Translations under genes and position numbers: made by a program
Notes under the pieces: generated by a model
Seen by the model: the letters and a program-made list of their open reading frames with translations, nothing else
What the model was told of the DNA's origin: nothing
Databases searched by the model: none
Assembly (NCBI GenBank): GCA_963682175.1
Contig: OY821784.1
Span: forward strand, 27,013,621-27,077,620
Direction: 5' to 3'
DNA length: 64,000 nt
From: Triglochin maritima
Lineage: Eukaryota; Streptophyta; Magnoliopsida; Alismatales; Juncaginaceae
Shown: piece by piece, positions 36,933 to 46,531 of the stretch
Layout of the letters: the number at the start of each line of letters is the position of its first letter
Numbering within the stretch: the first letter of the stretch is position 1

Positions 36933-37162
36933 GATAATGTTCCATTGTTGAAAGCATCTTCTCCTCGGGAGTTGTATGACGAGAGTCATTTGCCTGTGAA
37001 TTGCAGAATGTTGTACACTTTTGTAAAAAATAAATCTGAAGATACTACAATACAATGTGTTATGTAGAAAGTAATGATAGGCAAAACAACTGAGGGTGGC
37101 ATAGAAGCCAAGTTTTTTGTCTACATGAATGATGTCATGCAGTTTCAGAAGATGTATGATAA
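36933..37162 (+). pseudogene. Orphan exon fragment of an unidentified plant gene
   Basis: With the E solo LTR removed, an intron-like tail ending TTTCAG joins GATAATGTTCC..., which opens about 75 codons with ordinary coding composition. The readable peptide pieces are DNVPLLKASSPRELYDESHL, PVNCRMLYTFVKNKSED and KVMIGKTTEGGIEAKFFVYM, ending NDVMQFQKMYDK and a TGA. One in-frame TAG interrupts it at about 37065. I do not recognise the family. It may be a relic of a resident gene or a piece carried by a transposon. The sequence right of 37164 belongs to a gypsy LTR. Confidence 0.5.
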
Positions 37163-37163
37163 A

Positions 37164-37640
37164 TGAACTTTTGCGAATTGGGGCAAAATGATCCGCCCAT
37201 GGCGGATACAAATCCACCACTGGCGGATCTTTTCTGCCCTATCACCTCCAAATTTTTTTCAAGAGCTTAAGTGTTGTATTTTGCAAGTAGGGTGCACTTT
37301 TAGTCCGCTGGTTAGAGCTCGTTTGTCTTTAATTTCCCAAATACTCCTCAAGATCATGGTATTGAAGGATTTTTGTGCCCGAAATGTTTTTCACGCGTTT
37401 AGGTCCCTCTGGATTTCATCTGGGTCCTTCCTGATTTGCAGATGAGTCCTTGTGCGTGACAAACATGTCCACTTTACTTCATTTGAGTAATTTCTTCTTG
37501 CATGTAAGTCATTTTCTATTACTTTCTCTTCTTTATTTCCTAACACCTGAAACACCACAAAGATAAACTCGAGTAGCACTAAATTGAGGCAAAATAAAGG
37601 AGATATAGCATGAATGTGATGTGTGATATGCTACTAATCA
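37164..37640 (-). repeat. Gypsy family F LTR fragment
   Basis: It ends CTAATCA at 37640, followed by a polypurine tract (GTTAAGTGTTGGGGTATT on minus, 37641-37658), so this is the start of a minus-strand 3' LTR. It contains the palindromes ATCCGCCCATGGCGGAT and ATCCACCACTGGCGGAT at 37189-37230. The rest of the LTR is missing to the left. Confidence 0.72.
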
Positions 37641-38158
37641 AATACCCCAACACTTAACTTTTGCTAGTCCCGAGCAAAACAAAGAAAAAGAAAATTAAAA
37701 GAAAGGAAAAACATACAAAAAAAGGGGATTCTTCTTATCTTATGTCATTTCATGTGCTTAATGTAGATCTATACTTGTAACTTGCTAAAACTTGTATTAG
37801 ATAGGATAATGATCACACTAGGTCCTTGTCTAATGCTAGATCTAGAGTTTATCTTGTTGCTTATAATTGTTTGTCTTTGTATGGAAGTAATTTGTTATGT
37901 ATGAATGCTTGATTAGTAGAGAATGCATGAATTTATTGATTGTATGGATGGTCAATTGATGTCCTAATGGCCACAATAGGTACTTAGTTCAGTCTTGAGA
38001 ACCAGAAGTGCATCTTAACTTGATGTTTAACTATATTAGTCATGTATTCATGCAAATCTAGTTGATGTTAATTAGACCCCACACTAGTTTCTGGTTGATT
38101 TCACATACTTTACACACTTGTACTTAATGAAAGAAGACTCACTCACTTATTCACATAT
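37641..38158 (-). other. Internal 3' fragment of gypsy F
   Basis: Polypurine tract, then GCAAAACAAAG-rich non-coding sequence that looks like the region beside the G1 3' LTR. Element D is inserted at its right edge. The sequence after D at 48112 may be its continuation. Confidence 0.55.
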
Positions 38159-39665
38159 TGTAGGATCGTGTGGGTTATGGGTCCACAATCTCTAATCACA
38201 ATTAAGTCTAATTACCTACTTGTTTGATCTATCAAAGATATGAAGCAGAATTAAACAAACAAACAAACACGTAAATAATAGAAATGCAAACCACAATGAT
38301 ACGGGGCATTTTTATAGAGGTTTGGAACCCCACCCGTGTCCTAGTCCTCTCTTGCAAGCTCCGCTCGGATCACCGAGCTCCGCTCACGACTTCACTAACC
38401 ACTCCCCGTTCCGGGCCGGGAGAGAACGCCTTTACAAGTCTTCAAGCTCACGAACAACCCTCGCCGAGCTTGGATCCTCCTCTCACAATCCAAGAGAATC
38501 ACTTCGGGCTCTCGCCGAAGTCTATACTAGATGTCTTGGGCTTTCACCAAGACCATTGCTTTCTTTCACAAACAATGAATGAAACAACACTCTCTAAACT
38601 TGAGCACACTTGAGTAGAATATGGAATTGATTAATAAGTGTGGAAGGTTTTGGACTTTGGAGTGTGTGTAGCTTCTCTCTAATGTTGGGGACAAATAGTA
38701 GTAGGAGAGTTGTGTTAAAATGTGTTTTACAACTCTTTATATAGGCATTAGAGAGAATAAAGCCGTTGGGATTGATTGGGTATGAGTTGGTGTAAGAGGC
38801 ACAAAACAAAAACTTGTAGGACCCAATTCTGAGATAATTCGGTCGACCGGATCGAGATGAACGGTCGACCGTTAGGCAGTTTTGAACACAGTTCGGTCGA
38901 CCGGTTAGGTAAAGGTCGACCGCCCAACGCTAAGACTCTGGTACACTTAAGTGATCGGTCGAACACCGAATAGGGTTCGGTCGACCAATTTGCACCAGTC
39001 ACTATGGGGTTGACAAACAATGATCTATTCGGTCGACCGATTTCCTCCAGGAGATTTGGGTTTGTCAAGAGACGGGCATTCGGTCGACCGAACAAGGTCC
39101 TCGGTCAACCGATACATGAAAAAGTATATGGGATATTTTTGGTTTAATACGAATACGACCGTTGGGTATATACGACAAAAGTAACGGTCGGAAAAATAAG
39201 TTCACACGGTCGACCGAAACCGGGCAGTGAAAACACAAACAGGATAATTGATCCTCCGGTCGACCAAACGGTCTGTATCGGTCGACCGAAAGTGGGCAGG
39301 CAGTTTGGGTCCAGGTTTAGTGTTTTCCGGTCTAAATTTGGGTGATCTATTGAAGTCCAAATAATGTGAAATTTCGTGTGTGACTTCTATAAGGAACCTA
39401 GTGTGTGTTTAAGTTGATTTTAGCTCAAGTATGCTCAATTTACACAAGTTCCTAAGACTCAAAGAAATACCAAATTACATGTCTTCAAATGAGCTTGATT
39501 ACATGTCTTGACTTGATTTCCTTTCTTCCTTGAGTCTTGATCACCTGTAGAGGTTAGCACAAAGCAATATATATGTGATGCAACATGTGTGCTACTCTAC
39601 ATGATCATAATTAAGATTAAGTTGATTAAATCATCAAAACATAGATTAAGGCCAAAAAGCCAACA
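38159..39665 (-). repeat. 3' LTR of copia D
   Basis: 1507 bp. TATA box at 38743-38736 (minus). CGGTCGACCG palindromes at about 38840-39290, 100-550 bp upstream of it. It has one copy of a 51-bp palindrome module that is doubled in the partner LTR. Confidence 0.92.
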
Positions 39666-39691
39666 ATCTCCCCCTTTTTGATGATGACAAC
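39666..39691 (-). other. Polypurine tract of copia D
   Basis: Read on minus: CATCAAAAAGGGGGAGAT next to TGTTGGC, the classic copia form. Confidence 0.88.
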
Positions 39692-40221
39692 TTATATCTT
39701 AACTATATATTAATACATGGAATTTTTTATGTAAACTATGCATATTAATGCTCCCCCTATGAATGTGCATAGATTTTGTTCATTTAGAACTCAAATTCAA
39801 AGTTACCCTCTTAATTATCTCTCCCCCTTTGACATCCATCAAAAATGATATTTATAAAAGAAAAATCATACGATTTGAGTTCAATGTGGATGCCTTGTAA
39901 TGAAGTTGCTCCCCCTAAATTTTGCACTTCATTACTAAAAACAGATATTCAATAAGCTCCCCCTATCGATATGAATATGATTTGTCAATTAAGTTCATTT
40001 CTATTTCTCCCCTATTAATCATCAATCAAATACTACAATTAAGCATGTGATGTTTTCATTTCCCCTTTTTACATCCATTTAGATAATTTGACTCTAAAAC
40101 TATGGATGTTATTCAAGCATTTAAGATTTGCAATGAATGAATACATGATATGTCAATTAAGTATGTATCCTAGACTAGAACCAATTTGATTGAAAATTTA
40201 GATGATTAGAGAATTATACCA
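39692..40221 (-). other. Non-coding 3' internal part of copia D
   Basis: AT-rich sequence with repeated CTCCCCCT / CTCCCCCTTT tracts (about 39665, 39752, 39830, 39912 and 39957), which look like degenerate polypurine tracts. There is no pol. Confidence 0.6.
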
Positions 40222-41855
40222 ACTTGAAGCTTGAATTGGTTCTATCCTTCATTCGGTGATGTAACCGGTTCTCAATTCGACTCTTTAGCTCACCCGTTCA
40301 CCACTGATTTCTTCCTCAAGCACCTACAAGTGTAGATTTAGGTACCCAAACAACTTTGGGTCATTGAATGTTAGCTTTGGGAACCCAAACCATTTTGGTT
40401 TAAGGAGCCCACACATTTGAAGAAGTATGCTTTACAACTAAGTGCTTTCCATTTAAAGTTGTATAAGATGCATGGTTTTTCAATTGAGCATTGTATCCTA
40501 AACCGTGTTTTTGCAAAGATGGCCTTTGACTCCCTAATAGCATGTTAAGCATCTTAGTTCCATTTGTGAACTTTTCTAGATCTTTTCTTAATTGCACATT
40601 GCAAGCATGAAGATCTAATTGTTCAACATCTATAGGTGTTGCTTTTAATTTATCAAGATTTGATGCATTGTTTTCAAATTTAGCAAGCACCTCATTTTTC
40701 TCATTCATGCATTTTTCAATTTGACTTTGGAGATCTTTGATTAGCTTTCTAGCACTTCTATTCTTTTCACAAATGATCTCATATTGTTTAACTAAATTAT
40801 GGAATGCATTTTGAAGCTCATCATGTGTATAATTTTCATTATTTGCACTAGAGTTTTAGCTATCACTATAATATGACTTAGTTGAGCATGAATTACTAGA
40901 ACAAGAGTTAGATTCTACCTCACTTTGATCATCTTCAATGGCCATGAAGCATGAGTGAGCCACCTCTCTTCTACTTTGCAAGGAAGACGACGATGATGAT
41001 GGCGATGAAGAATCATCTCATGTAGCCTTGTGTGCTTCCTCATTCCTTTCTCTTCTCTTGCTCTTCTCCTTTTCTCTTCTCCTCTCCCTTTTCTCCTTTT
41101 TCTTCTCCCCTTCTCTTCTCTCATTTTCACTCTCCTCCTTCTCCTTCTCTTTTTCTCTTTTCTCACTTCTTCTACCTCTTCTTTCATTCTTTTCTCCATT
41201 ATCCTTCTTGAGGTATTTGAAGAAGTCTTTGGCTAGGACTTCAATGTCCTCATCTTCTACACTCCTTCTTGGTTGGTCAACGTTTGCGTGTAATGACAAG
41301 AAGGGTTTGTTCCTTGAAGCTTCCTTCTCCTTTCAATGGTTGATTTGGAGTTCATACGCCATCAAGTTTCCAATTAATTCCTCCATCTTGAGTTGGGAAA
41401 GATCGTGTGTTTCTTCAATTGCAACCACCTTATCTTCCCAATCGTGACTTAGCGACCGGAGGAATTTCCTTGTCATCTCTCCTTCATTTAATCTTCTTCC
41501 AAGAACCAAAAGAGAGTTAGTGATATCGGTGAAGCGAGTGTTCATTTCGCCTATGTTTTCACCGATTTGCATAGAAAATATTTCATATTTATGTATGAGG
41601 AGACTAATGCGGATTTCTTTAGTTTTGCTATCCCCCTCATGATGCATTTGTAGTCTATGCCAAATTTCATATGCACTAACACACCCTCTAATCCTATTAT
41701 ACTCACCCTCATTAAGGACACAATACAAGATGTTCATGATTTTTGAGTTCATCTCAATTTCTTTCATTTGAGGCCTACTAAGTGAATCTAATTCATCTTC
41801 GTTTGGGGGTGTGTATGGATTTTGAAGAAACATCTAATACTTTAGGTCATTTGAA
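40222..41855 (-). pseudogene. Copia D gag, main part (in frame but with stops)
   Basis: The frame from 41855 downward encodes a UBN2-type copia gag: SAYEIWHRLQMHHEG, INTRFTDI-like MNTRFTDITNSL, LRSLSHDWEDKVVAIEE and LSQLKMEELIGNLMAYE. A charged K/E/R repeat (41210-41040) follows, then an S-rich acidic stretch, a coiled-coil-like part (CEKNRSARKLIKDLQSQIEK) and VWVPK repeats near the end. This layout is seen in SIRE/Tork-like elements. The stops TAG 41836-41834, TGA 41335-41333, TGA 41020-41018, one near 40857 and TAA 40402-40400 lie in one frame. Two or three are where Trp is expected. The first 34 codons are at 46477-46376, beyond the nested insertion. Confidence 0.85.
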
Positions 41856-41860
41856 ATTAG
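41856..41860. other. Target site duplication of the A-type insertion in D gag (left)
   Basis: ATTAG, repeated at 46371-46375. Joining the two sides keeps the D gag reading frame. Confidence 0.9.
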
Positions 41861-43988
41861 TGTAGGATTTCATGTTTAATTGTGCATATATATTTTTCGA
41901 ATTTTTATGCATAATAAGGATCAATTACAATTTTCTTCGATTTATTTCATGCATGCATCAGTTTGTTTTAATAACTAGTTTCAAAACTTATTAAAACAAA
42001 CACAAGGGACTCCGAAATTCATACCTAGAAGTTCTCTAAAACTTCTTGATGTTCCAGAGACGTTGAGGAAGACTATCGTCGCTTCTCGTTGCGCCAGATG
42101 CCTCCGAGTGTTCACCGAAACCCTAAACAAGGTTGGAGAGAAATGAGCTAGCCAATCAATCTCCAAACTAGCTTAGAATCTAGCTACAAACCCCTTCCTT
42201 AATCTCTGAGATTTCTCCTTCCAAAGACTTAAAAACTAAGAGAATTTTCGTGGCTTTTGTGGTGAATTAGGAGAGAAAATAATTAGAAAACATCTAACTT
42301 AATTAAGGAGAATAAGGACCTATTTATAGGCTCCAATCTTACTCTCAATCATGGCTATTCTTAAGCCATGTTTTCTTGACATTTTCTCTCACAAACTAAT
42401 TCCATAATGTATTACATGCATCCACAAAACGTTTGACCAAGTTTGGAGTCAATCCAACCATTGATCAAATTAATCTCTTAATTATCAAAGGCAGAAAATC
42501 GATCGAGGTTCGGTCTACCGAGTCCCACTCGGTTAACCGAATATGTCTCGATCGTTTAACCGAGTATTAGACGGATGACCGATTCTTAAGGAGAAAAATT
42601 CTCCTTAACTGATCGGACGAATTCACGTCTAAACCGAGTGTCATTCGGTTAACCGAAAATATCGGAATTGGACATGTTTCGGTCGACCGTTCCTGGTTCG
42701 GTACACCGTACCAGAGTTCCAGGCACTTTGGTCAAGTTCGGTCAATCAACTATGACTATCCGTTCTACGTTCGGTTGACCGATCCACAGATCCTTCGGTC
42801 GACCGAACCATAACGGATTACCGAACTTTTACCCGATTTTGCCTTTTCAAATTTTGGATTTATTTCCAACAAAATTTGAACTTTTGGGGTTTTTAGCATA
42901 TTCACAACTTATCTAATATATTATCCTATGCAATAATAAATTATTGCACTCTATAATATATATGCATCTCATATGAATTTATCATGATTCTAATTATGTT
43001 ATATACAACATAATTGATTTTACTCGTTCACCACATGTGTCATATTTTCTATAAGAAACCCGACGCATCATATGAACCAAAAATCAAGCTTCTTGTTTCC
43101 CGGTTTTTGCGGTGTGACCTATGGGAGGATCTAGACTAAGTTGGCAGTAATATTAAGAACTTAATATCACAAGCTATAAGCGGTATCTAGCTACACATTA
43201 TAGCTCCCAATTAGTTAGATGTCTTAATTCCACTCGAACCAAAACCCGATCCATTTAGTGATGGAATGCACCACTTGTGTCCGTCTTTGCCACATGATAT
43301 TAAGAATACACACAAAGTAGTATTGTATCATCTTTGTATTAGTATTCATTTCTTGATCTCTTTAAGTTAGTTATAAATATGACTTAACTCAAATCACATT
43401 GTGCACATTATAACTTTGCTTTATCAAGGGGCCCACTAATATCATCACTCAATTAAGAGAGGCAATGATAATCTTTTGACTAACTATCTTCTCCAACAAA
43501 AGTCATACTTAACCAACCAATGCCTTTACACTACACTCATCGATAGCTCAAGACACTAGTCTAATTAAGCAATTCTTAAGTGATCAGATATAAGTCTCAT
43601 ATCAAAGGACCAAAGACACAGTAAAACATTAATGACACAGAAAACACAATTCTATAATGTTTTACTTATTAGGTCTATTCAGTATACAAAAGTAATATTT
43701 TCCTCTTTTGTGTACCCATGTTGTCACTCACTTGTAGAGCTACAATGATCTATGACCAACGCGACAATCTTAACTCGGTAATAAATGTTTCATGTCTATT
43801 ACCATGATTGCGAATATCTTTTGTTTTATGTAAACCAATATCTTTTAGAGCCCTACGGTTAAGTACCAAGAGTCTTTTCCTTAATAGTTCTAAAAGACGA
43901 ATAACATAAACAAGGAACAAAATGATTTCTCATTCAATTCATAATAATTGGCATTTAAAAGTAAAACTTTTAGAACACATTCCCTTCA
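41861..43988 (-). repeat. A-family 3' LTR
   Basis: 2128 bp, close to 14285-16412. Palindromes at about 42500-42830 upstream of a TATA box (CTATAAATAGG on minus, about 42320-42330). The polypurine tract ACAAGTGGGAGAT follows at 43989-44001. Confidence 0.92.
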
Positions 43989-44060
43989 ATCTCCCACTTG
44001 TTATTAAAGTTTTCTTTCACATACACACTCAATGTATAAAACAATAAGAACTAGGGTAAA

Positions 44061-44390
44061 TGATTGACATCATTTCATGCTCATATTGGTATCTTATATC
44101 CTTTATCTTACACTTAAGCAATGCTACGTGACGAGTTTTATGTTTAGTTTTCAGGAATAAAGAGATTTGAAGAGAAGAGCCATTAAAGGACCCAAAAGCA
44201 GGAAAAAAGGACTTAATTGTGAGACCTGGGGACTAAGATGCAAGGGAGAAGGACCTGATCGTAAGACCGGAGGACCTAAGAGCAAAACAGGAAACTCCAC
44301 ACCATCATGGGGAGTATTTTGACAATTCGATTCGGGTCGGAGCTCCAACAAACCAAGTAGATGCTTCCAGGACCAAGAAACACATCAAGA
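44061..44390 (+). repeat. Fragment of E-family LTR
   Basis: TGATTGACATCATTTCATGC... matches the first ~330 bp of the E LTR at 21933, then changes to gypsy G sequence. Confidence 0.75.
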
Positions 44391-45839
44391 ACTATTAATG
44401 AAACGTTGATTTAGGATTTTGTGGGTATATCCGCTGAAAACCCTCAGGAGACAACACTCCTCCTCCTAGGAAACTTGGAGGTTTAAAGGCTTGTTGCACA
44501 TGCTAAGTGCAACCGTGATTCCTACGAAAGTGAGTTAGGATTTCCCTGTTTTCATTTTTCTTATATTCTGTTTTGCTAGGGACTAGCAAAATCTAGGTGT
44601 GGGGGTATTTGATGCATTGCATACATTGCATCATATGTCTTTCATTTAGATTACTTTTACATCAATAAATGCTACTAAGGTATGTGTTTAGTCTTATTTA
44701 CAGAATACAGGGACCTGAATGCAATTTACCCACATCCCGAGCATAAACGCGTGCAAAAGACTCATTTCTATCATAAAGACCAAGTTCAAGATTATCGGGT
44801 TACGAATGGAAATGTATCCAAGCATAAAAGCATTCAAGTCCTAATTGCAAAAAAGAACAAGGACTTAAGCACAAAAGTAGCCGGGGACTTAACTGCAAAA
44901 AGTCAAGGACCTAAATTGCAATTAAAGCACCAAAATATTATCTTGGAGAAAATCTAAAGAAAAATCAATGTAAATCTCCAAACATATAAAGGAATTAATC
45001 CGGAGCTCAAAAGAATGGAAAGAAATCATCCAGACGCGCAAAGGAGGATCAAATCATACCATAAACTACCAGCAAAAATCCGGATTAAATCAGAGAAGAT
45101 TGTGCGGCGAAATCGCCGCATATCACGTACATTGTGCGGCGGAAACGCCGCCCCCTCAGCGATCTGTGTGCTCCAATTTCGTCCAGTTGTGTCTGGACAC
45201 GTGTACTTTCCAATATTATACCTAAATCCCTTGTAGCAACTATAAATAGACCCGAGAACGATGTTAGAAGGGTCCTTAGTCTTTGGTGGTAGTTTTTATT
45301 CTTAATCTTAGTTTTGTATTCTTCTTTTCATTAATAAAATTCTGTCTTTTATTTCTTACTTTTAGTTTTCTTTTGTAATGTCTCAAGGACCCCTTCTTCC
45401 TCCCTCTATGAGTTTCTAACTCCTTCCAAAGGGTGGAGGTGACGGATTAGGGTGAAGAGAAGATGAATGAATGTTATTATTTTAATTTCGTGTTAGTATA
45501 TTTTGATTACTTGAGTTTATGTTAAATCATTTATCATGTAATGCTTTATAACTAATATGATTTATTATAAGTTTCTAAATTCTCTAATCTAAACCTTAAA
45601 TCTAAACCTCCACCCGACGGAATTCACATCTTTGTTCTTGTTTTAGTTTTAATTGTTCTTGTTTCTTGCTTTAGATAATTAAAATCCAAAAATCTCAAAA
45701 CCCAATTATTTCTTCTCTCCTTCTTCTCCGTAATCGAAAATCACACTAATAACAGAATCTCTCCCTCCTTGTGTTCAACCCGTATTTGCCACGTCTTCAT
45801 TGACACCGTGCACTTGCAGTATAAATTTAATTCTCATCA
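44391..45839 (+). mobile_element. 3' end of a gypsy G element (internal end plus LTR)
   Basis: 44391-44594 matches the internal 3' part of G1 (3024-3250 in reverse). The polypurine tract is at 44595-44609 and the LTR at 44610-45839 (TGATGCATTGC...TTCTCATCA, 1230 bp). The LTR has a TATA box at 45241-45249 and the palindromes GCGGCGAAATCGCCGC and GCGGCGGAAACGCCGC at about 45102-45150. The rest of the element is missing. Confidence 0.88.
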
Positions 45840-46370
45840 AGAGGCAATGATAATCTTTTGACTAACTATCTTCTCTAACAAAAGTCATACTTAACCAACC
45901 AATGCCTTTACACTACACTCATCGATAGCTCAAGACACTAGTCTAATTAAGCAATTCTTAAGTGATCGGATATAAGTCTCATATCAAAGGACCAAAGACA
46001 CAGTAAAACATTAATGACACAGAAAACACAATTCTATAATGTTTTACTTATTAGGTCTATTCAGTATACAAAAGTAATATTTTCCTCTTTTGTGTACCCG
46101 TGTTGTCACTCACTTATAGAGCTACAATGATCTATGACCAACACGACAATCTTAACTCGGTAATAAATGTTCCATGTCTATTACCATGATTGCGAATATC
46201 TTTTGTTTTATGTAAACCAATATCTTTTAGAGTCCTACGGTTAAGGACCAAGAGTCTTTTCCTTAATACTTCTAAAAGACGAATAACATAAACAAGGAAC
46301 AAAATGATTTCTCATTCAATTCATAATAATTGACATTTAAAAGTAAAACTTTTAGAACACATTCCCTTTA
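45840..46370 (-). repeat. Partial A-family LTR (5' LTR remnant)
   Basis: Nearly identical to 43458-43988. Only the first 531 bp of the LTR (minus sense) remain. Its outer end is the element boundary next to the ATTAG duplication. Confidence 0.88.
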
Positions 46371-46477
46371 ATTAGGAAGATTTTCATCCTATTTTTCCAA
46401 TAATCATAGTTTGACCCATTAAGTAAAGGAGGTCTAGTGGTGCATAATCCTTCTATGTGATTAGATATAGAAGCCAT
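46371..46477 (-). pseudogene. Copia D gag, N-terminal part
   Basis: ATG at 46477 opens 34 codons (MASISNHIEG..., with the conserved LNGSNYDYWKNRMKIF) typical of the start of copia gag. The reading frame continues across the nested insertion at 41855. The ATTAG at 46371-46375 is the duplicated target. Confidence 0.87.
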
Positions 46478-46518
46478 TGCTAAAAATTACAGTTAAGTAA
46501 ACGATTTAGCTCACAAGG

Positions 46519-46531
46519 CTCTGGTACCAAA
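46519..46531 (-). other. Primer binding site of copia D
   Basis: TGGTACCAGAGCC on minus, one to two bases from the 5' LTR. It is one base different from the usual tRNA-Met site TGGTATCAGAGC. Confidence 0.82.

Larger units (their letters stand above)
41861..46370 (-). mobile_element. A-family copia insertion with scrambled interior
   Basis: It is bounded by TGTAGGATTTC at left and CATTCCCTTTA at right, with 5-bp duplications ATTAG. It has a full 3' LTR (41861-43988), a polypurine tract and about 60 bp of internal sequence. Next come an E-family LTR start, a gypsy G 3' end with LTR, and finally only the last 531 bp of the A-family 5' LTR. Gag and pol of A have been lost through later insertions and deletion. 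Confidence 0.85.

Noticed and set aside
41028..41447. 139-codon plus-strand frame rich in Ser, Leu and Phe
   Set aside because: It is the complement of the charged D gag tract, so it is only a shadow.
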